Source: Bosea sp. 29B | GTDB lineage: Bacteria; Pseudomonadota; Alphaproteobacteria; Rhizobiales; Beijerinckiaceae | DNA: 64,000 nt | NCBI RefSeq assembly: GCF_902506165.1 | Contig: NZ_LR733817.1 | Span: 3,209,937 to 3,273,936, forward strand | Direction of reading: 5' to 3' | Position numbers and translations under genes: made by a program | Notes under the pieces: model-generated | What the model saw: the letters and a program-made list of their open reading frames with translations, nothing else | Told to the model about the DNA's origin: nothing | The model's database searches: none | Shown here: piece by piece, positions 61,532-64,000 of the stretch | Position numbering within the stretch: the first letter of the stretch is position 1 | Layout: each line of letters starts with the position of its first letter

Positions 61532-64000
61532 TCACCGCTCCTGCTCGCGGAGCAGCAGCGCGACCTGCCCGGCATTGCGGCAGCGCAGCAGCTGATGCGG
61601 CGTCAGATCGGCGTTGAGCTCGGCGCGGATGCGGCTCGCTAGGGATTTGAGGTGGGATGGGAGCAGGCCGAGGCGGATGAAATCGGTGGTGTCGTCGATC
61701 TCCGGTGAAGCCGTTTGGCCGAGTACGGCGAGGTAGAGGTCGAGGATTTTGCGGCTGCGCGGGTTGGCTGGCGGTGCAGCCTTTGATACCGGCGGTTCGC
61801 GGCGTTCAGCGGCTGCAGCCGCGAGCAGCTCGCGGGCCTTGCGGCGATCGGGCTTGCCGTTCGCCGAAAGCGGCAGGGTCTCAACTTCGACGAAGCGGGT
61901 CGGGACATGCGACTCCGGCAACACGCGCCTTGCCTGGGCACGCAAGTCGGCGGCGCTCGGCTTGCCCGCTTGCGCCGGCACATAAACGACGCCGATCTCG
62001 GCCTCGCCGCGCTGCTCGACGCCGCAATCGACCACCAGCAATTGGTGGATCTCGGGATGGGCGCCGAGTTCCGCCTCGATGTCGGGCAGCGAGACGCGCA
62101 CGCCGCGAACCTTGACATAGCCATCGACCCGGCTGGCGAAGAGGATGTTGCCGTCATGGCGATAGCGGCCGCGATCGCCGGTGCGGAAGGCGCGCACCGG
62201 CTTGCCGGCTTCATCCGCGACGGTGACGAAATCGCTCTGGCCGAGCACGCCGTCCTGGAGATAGCCGAGCGCGACATTGACGCCGGCGGTGTGCATGCGC
62301 CCGACGACTTCGGGCGGGCAATGCTCGCCGCGCTCGTTGAGGATGAAATAGCGATTGCCCGGCAGCGGCCGGCCATAGGGGACCTGCCCGGTGTCCTCGG
62401 GACCGATCTCGTGCCAGATGCTCCAGATCGTCGTCTCGGTCGGCCCACCCAGCGAGACGAGGCGCAGCGCCGGATCGAGACGGCGCAGTTCGGCGATCAC
62501 CGCCGGCTTGATGTAGTCGCCGCCCTGGGCGATCAGCCTGAGCGAGCGCAGTTCGTCGCCGCGCCGGCAGGACAGCAGCATCTCCAGGATCGCCGGCACC
62601 GAACACCAGAGGCTGACCTTGTGCTCGGCGACGAGCCGGTTCCAGGCGATCGCATCCTTCTCTTCGCCCGGCGCCGGCTGGACCAGGGTCGCGCCCGCCG
62701 TCAGGCAGCCGAAGACGTCGAAGATCGACATGTCGTGATGCAGCGGCGTCACCGAGATGAAGACGTCGCTTTCGTCGGCCTGCCAGTTCTCCAGCGTGCG
62801 GCCGATGACGTTCGAGGTCGCGCGGTTCGAGAGCACCACGCATTTCGGCCGGCCGGTGGTGCCGGAGGTGTAGAGGTAATAGGCGGGCTCGTCGCTGGCC
62901 GAGAGCGTGTCCAGCGCCGGCAGCAACGCCAGCGGATCGGCTGGTGGCTCGCCCGCCAGCAGGGACTCGGGCGTCGCCGCCTCATGTCCTGTGACCGGGA
63001 CTGTCGATATCACCAGAGCCGGCCGGCAATTGGCGAGGAGATAGTCGAGCCGTTCCGGCGGTGAAGCCGCGTCGATCGGCACCCAGATCGCGCCGGAGAG
63101 CGCGCAGGCGAGTGTGATCGCGGTGTGCTCGGGCCCGCGCGGCAGGCAGATCGCGACGACATCGCCCTTGCCGACGCCGCGCTGCTGCAGCGCCGCCAGC
63201 GCCTTGCCCACATTCGTGCCGAGCTCGCCATAGGAGATCCGGCGGGCGCCTGAGATCAGGGCGATCTTGTCCTTGTCGCCGGCGAAGAGATTATCGGCGA
63301 TGCGTTGCAGGAAGCGGCTGCAGGCGAAATCGCTCTCCCAGCCGTTGAGCCGGTAGTGGCCGAGGTCGAGCATCTCGCCCCGCACGGTCTCGAAGGCGCC
63401 GCGTTCGCAGATCGCCGCGACCTGCCGGTCGAGCGCCGCGAGGATGTCGCGGATGATTCCGCGGTCGATCGCCTCGCGGGCATAGTCGATCTCGACGACG
63501 AGGTTGCCTTCTTCGTCGTCGCGGAAGCGGACATCGACAGCGACCTGCGGCGTCTGGGTCAGGCCGTCATGGCGGCGGATGCCGGCATCCTTCGCCAGTT
63601 TCGGCCAGCCGAGGCCGTTGGTGACGACGACAGGCAGGGCCGGCCCGCCGGGATGGGCGTTCATCAGGAGGCGGCTGATCTGGACGCCGGATTGCGAGAG
63701 ATGCTCCAGCCCCTCCAACACATCGCCTTGCAGGGCCTGCGCGCGCTCGCGGAAGCCGCCCTGTCGGGCATCCCAGTTGACGGCGATGAAGCTCGACCGG
63801 TTGGCGAGCTCGGCCGAGGCGGCGGGGGCGACGGGAATACCGATGCACAGCGCGCCTTCGCCCAGCCAATGCGACAGGGTTTCGAGAATGACGGCCGTCA
63901 CCGCCGTGTTCTTGAACAGGCGTTCCCTGGCGGCGAGGCGGCAGAGCGTAGTGAAACGCTCGCGGGCGATCGTCAGGCTCTCGCGCTCGTAGCGCGAGGC
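61532..64000 (-). CDS. NRPS, Cy-A-T (partial, like VibF N-terminal part/AngR)
   Basis: The frame is open to the right edge, so the N-terminus is missing; the GTG at 63901 is internal. The first part is the end of a heterocyclization-type condensation domain (FRERAQALQGDVLEGLEHLSQSGV, LPVVVTNGLGW). The adenylation domain follows: A3 YTSGTTGRPK, A5 GGPTETT, A7/A8 RTGDRGRYR and GYVKVRGVRV, A10 SANGKPDRRK. The last about 80 residues are a carrier domain reading DFIRLGLLPSHLKSL, where Pro aligns with the attachment Ser. Cy-A architecture implies oxazoline or thiazoline formation from Ser, Thr or Cys. By hand alignment the specificity residues are D-M-F-C-A-G-L-I-W, close to but not equal to Cys codes. 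Confidence 0.85.
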   Translation of the reverse strand, partial: ASRYERESLTIARERFTTLCRLAARERLFKNTAVTAVILETLSHWLGEGALCIGIPVAPAASAELANRSSFIAVNWDARQGGFRERAQALQGDVLEGLEHLSQSGVQISRLLMNAHPGGPALPVVVTNGLGWPKLAKDAGIRRHDGLTQTPQVAVDVRFRDDEEGNLVVEIDYAREAIDRGIIRDILAALDRQVAAICERGAFETVRGEMLDLGHYRLNGWESDFACSRFLQRIADNLFAGDKDKIALISGARRISYGELGTNVGKALAALQQRGVGKGDVVAICLPRGPEHTAITLACALSGAIWVPIDAASPPERLDYLLANCRPALVISTVPVTGHEAATPESLLAGEPPADPLALLPALDTLSASDEPAYYLYTSGTTGRPKCVVLSNRATSNVIGRTLENWQADESDVFISVTPLHHDMSIFDVFGCLTAGATLVQPAPGEEKDAIAWNRLVAEHKVSLWCSVPAILEMLLSCRRGDELRSLRLIAQGGDYIKPAVIAELRRLDPALRLVSLGGPTETTIWSIWHEIGPEDTGQVPYGRPLPGNRYFILNERGEHCPPEVVGRMHTAGVNVALGYLQDGVLGQSDFVTVADEAGKPVRAFRTGDRGRYRHDGNILFASRVDGYVKVRGVRVSLPDIEAELGAHPEIHQLLVVDCGVEQRGEAEIGVVYVPAQAGKPSAADLRAQARRVLPESHVPTRFVEVETLPLSANGKPDRRKARELLAAAAAERREPPVSKAAPPANPRSRKILDLYLAVLGQTASPEIDDTTDFIRLGLLPSHLKSLASRIRAELNADLTPHQLLRCRNAGQVALLLREQER

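Noticed and set aside
63899..63901. GTG at 63901 as the start of the Cy-A-T NRPS
   Set aside because: The frame stays open to the window edge and the upstream residues (RFTTLCRLAARERLFKNTAV) continue the condensation-type fold, so the gene is cut by the edge.
53400..64000. Siderophore region as a recent genomic island
   Set aside because: No integrase, tRNA, attachment repeats or clear composition change is visible within the window; the right end is not available.

Overview
The window is high-GC bacterial chromosome of alphaproteobacterial, Hyphomicrobiales (Rhizobiales) type. Gene content and intergenic repeats look closest to Bosea or a near relative; that genus call is from memory of family features, not a search. 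The signs are: two perfect alphaproteobacterial SOS boxes (GAAC-N7-GAAC), the lptC-lptA-lptB-rpoN-hpf-ptsN block, an imuA-imuB-dnaE2 mutagenesis cassette, minCDE, HemP, and short double-hairpin intergenic repeats. I see no rRNA, tRNA, CRISPR array, integrase or insertion sequence. Genes are dense and many neighbours overlap by 4 bp (ATGA or similar), so translational coupling is common.

Layout. 0-7.3 kb: MFS transporter, rmuC with an SOS box, the def-fmt-truA translation operon, a small membrane protein, and dapE coupled to a DUF805 gene. 7.5-15.9 kb: RNase D, LPS export genes lptC/lptA/lptB, rpoN, hpf, ptsN, class I fumarase and a small secreted protein. 15.9-21.2 kb: a secreted alpha/beta hydrolase coupled to an AraC-GyrI regulator, a metallo-beta-lactamase-fold hydrolase, cardiolipin synthase and a DUF1993 protein. 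21.2-24.7 kb: efp with its lysylation enzymes epmA and epmB; a brnTA toxin-antitoxin pair sits between efp and epmA. 24.7-30 kb: a DsbA-family protein, pyrF, two tandem DUF1330 genes, an Old Yellow Enzyme, an AEC transporter and a DUF808 protein. 30-36.3 kb: SOS box, imuA-imuB-dnaE2, and a cupin. 36.3-38.2 kb: minCDE.

38.6-49.4 kb is catabolic. One unit is a GntR regulator, a complete TRAP transporter (dctPQM) and an enolase-superfamily enzyme, probably for a sugar acid or similar carboxylate. The next is a LysR-centred locus: a threonine-aldolase-like enzyme and a ProC-like reductase on one side, an amino-acid binding protein and an aconitase-X (hydroxyproline dehydratase type) on the other. 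Two identical CCATA-N9-TATGG palindromes mark the two promoter regions of this locus. I infer a beta-hydroxy amino acid or 3-hydroxyproline pathway.

49.4-53.4 kb: a cobalamin riboswitch precedes a BtuF/BtuC/BtuD-like uptake operon whose fourth gene is a methyltransferase. 53.4-64 kb is an iron and siderophore region: AraC regulator, MFS transporter, hemP, a siderophore-interacting reductase and three NRPS proteins. The NRPS proteins match the parts of the vibriobactin system. A stand-alone VibH-like condensation domain lies beside what looks like VibF divided into two polypeptides on opposite strands: C-T-C at 57009-59993 and Cy-A-T running off the right edge. The carrier domain after the A domain seems to have lost its phosphopantetheine serine. 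This divided, catechol-polyamine-type assembly line is the most interesting system here. The starter (DHB) genes and the rest of the NRPS must lie beyond the window.
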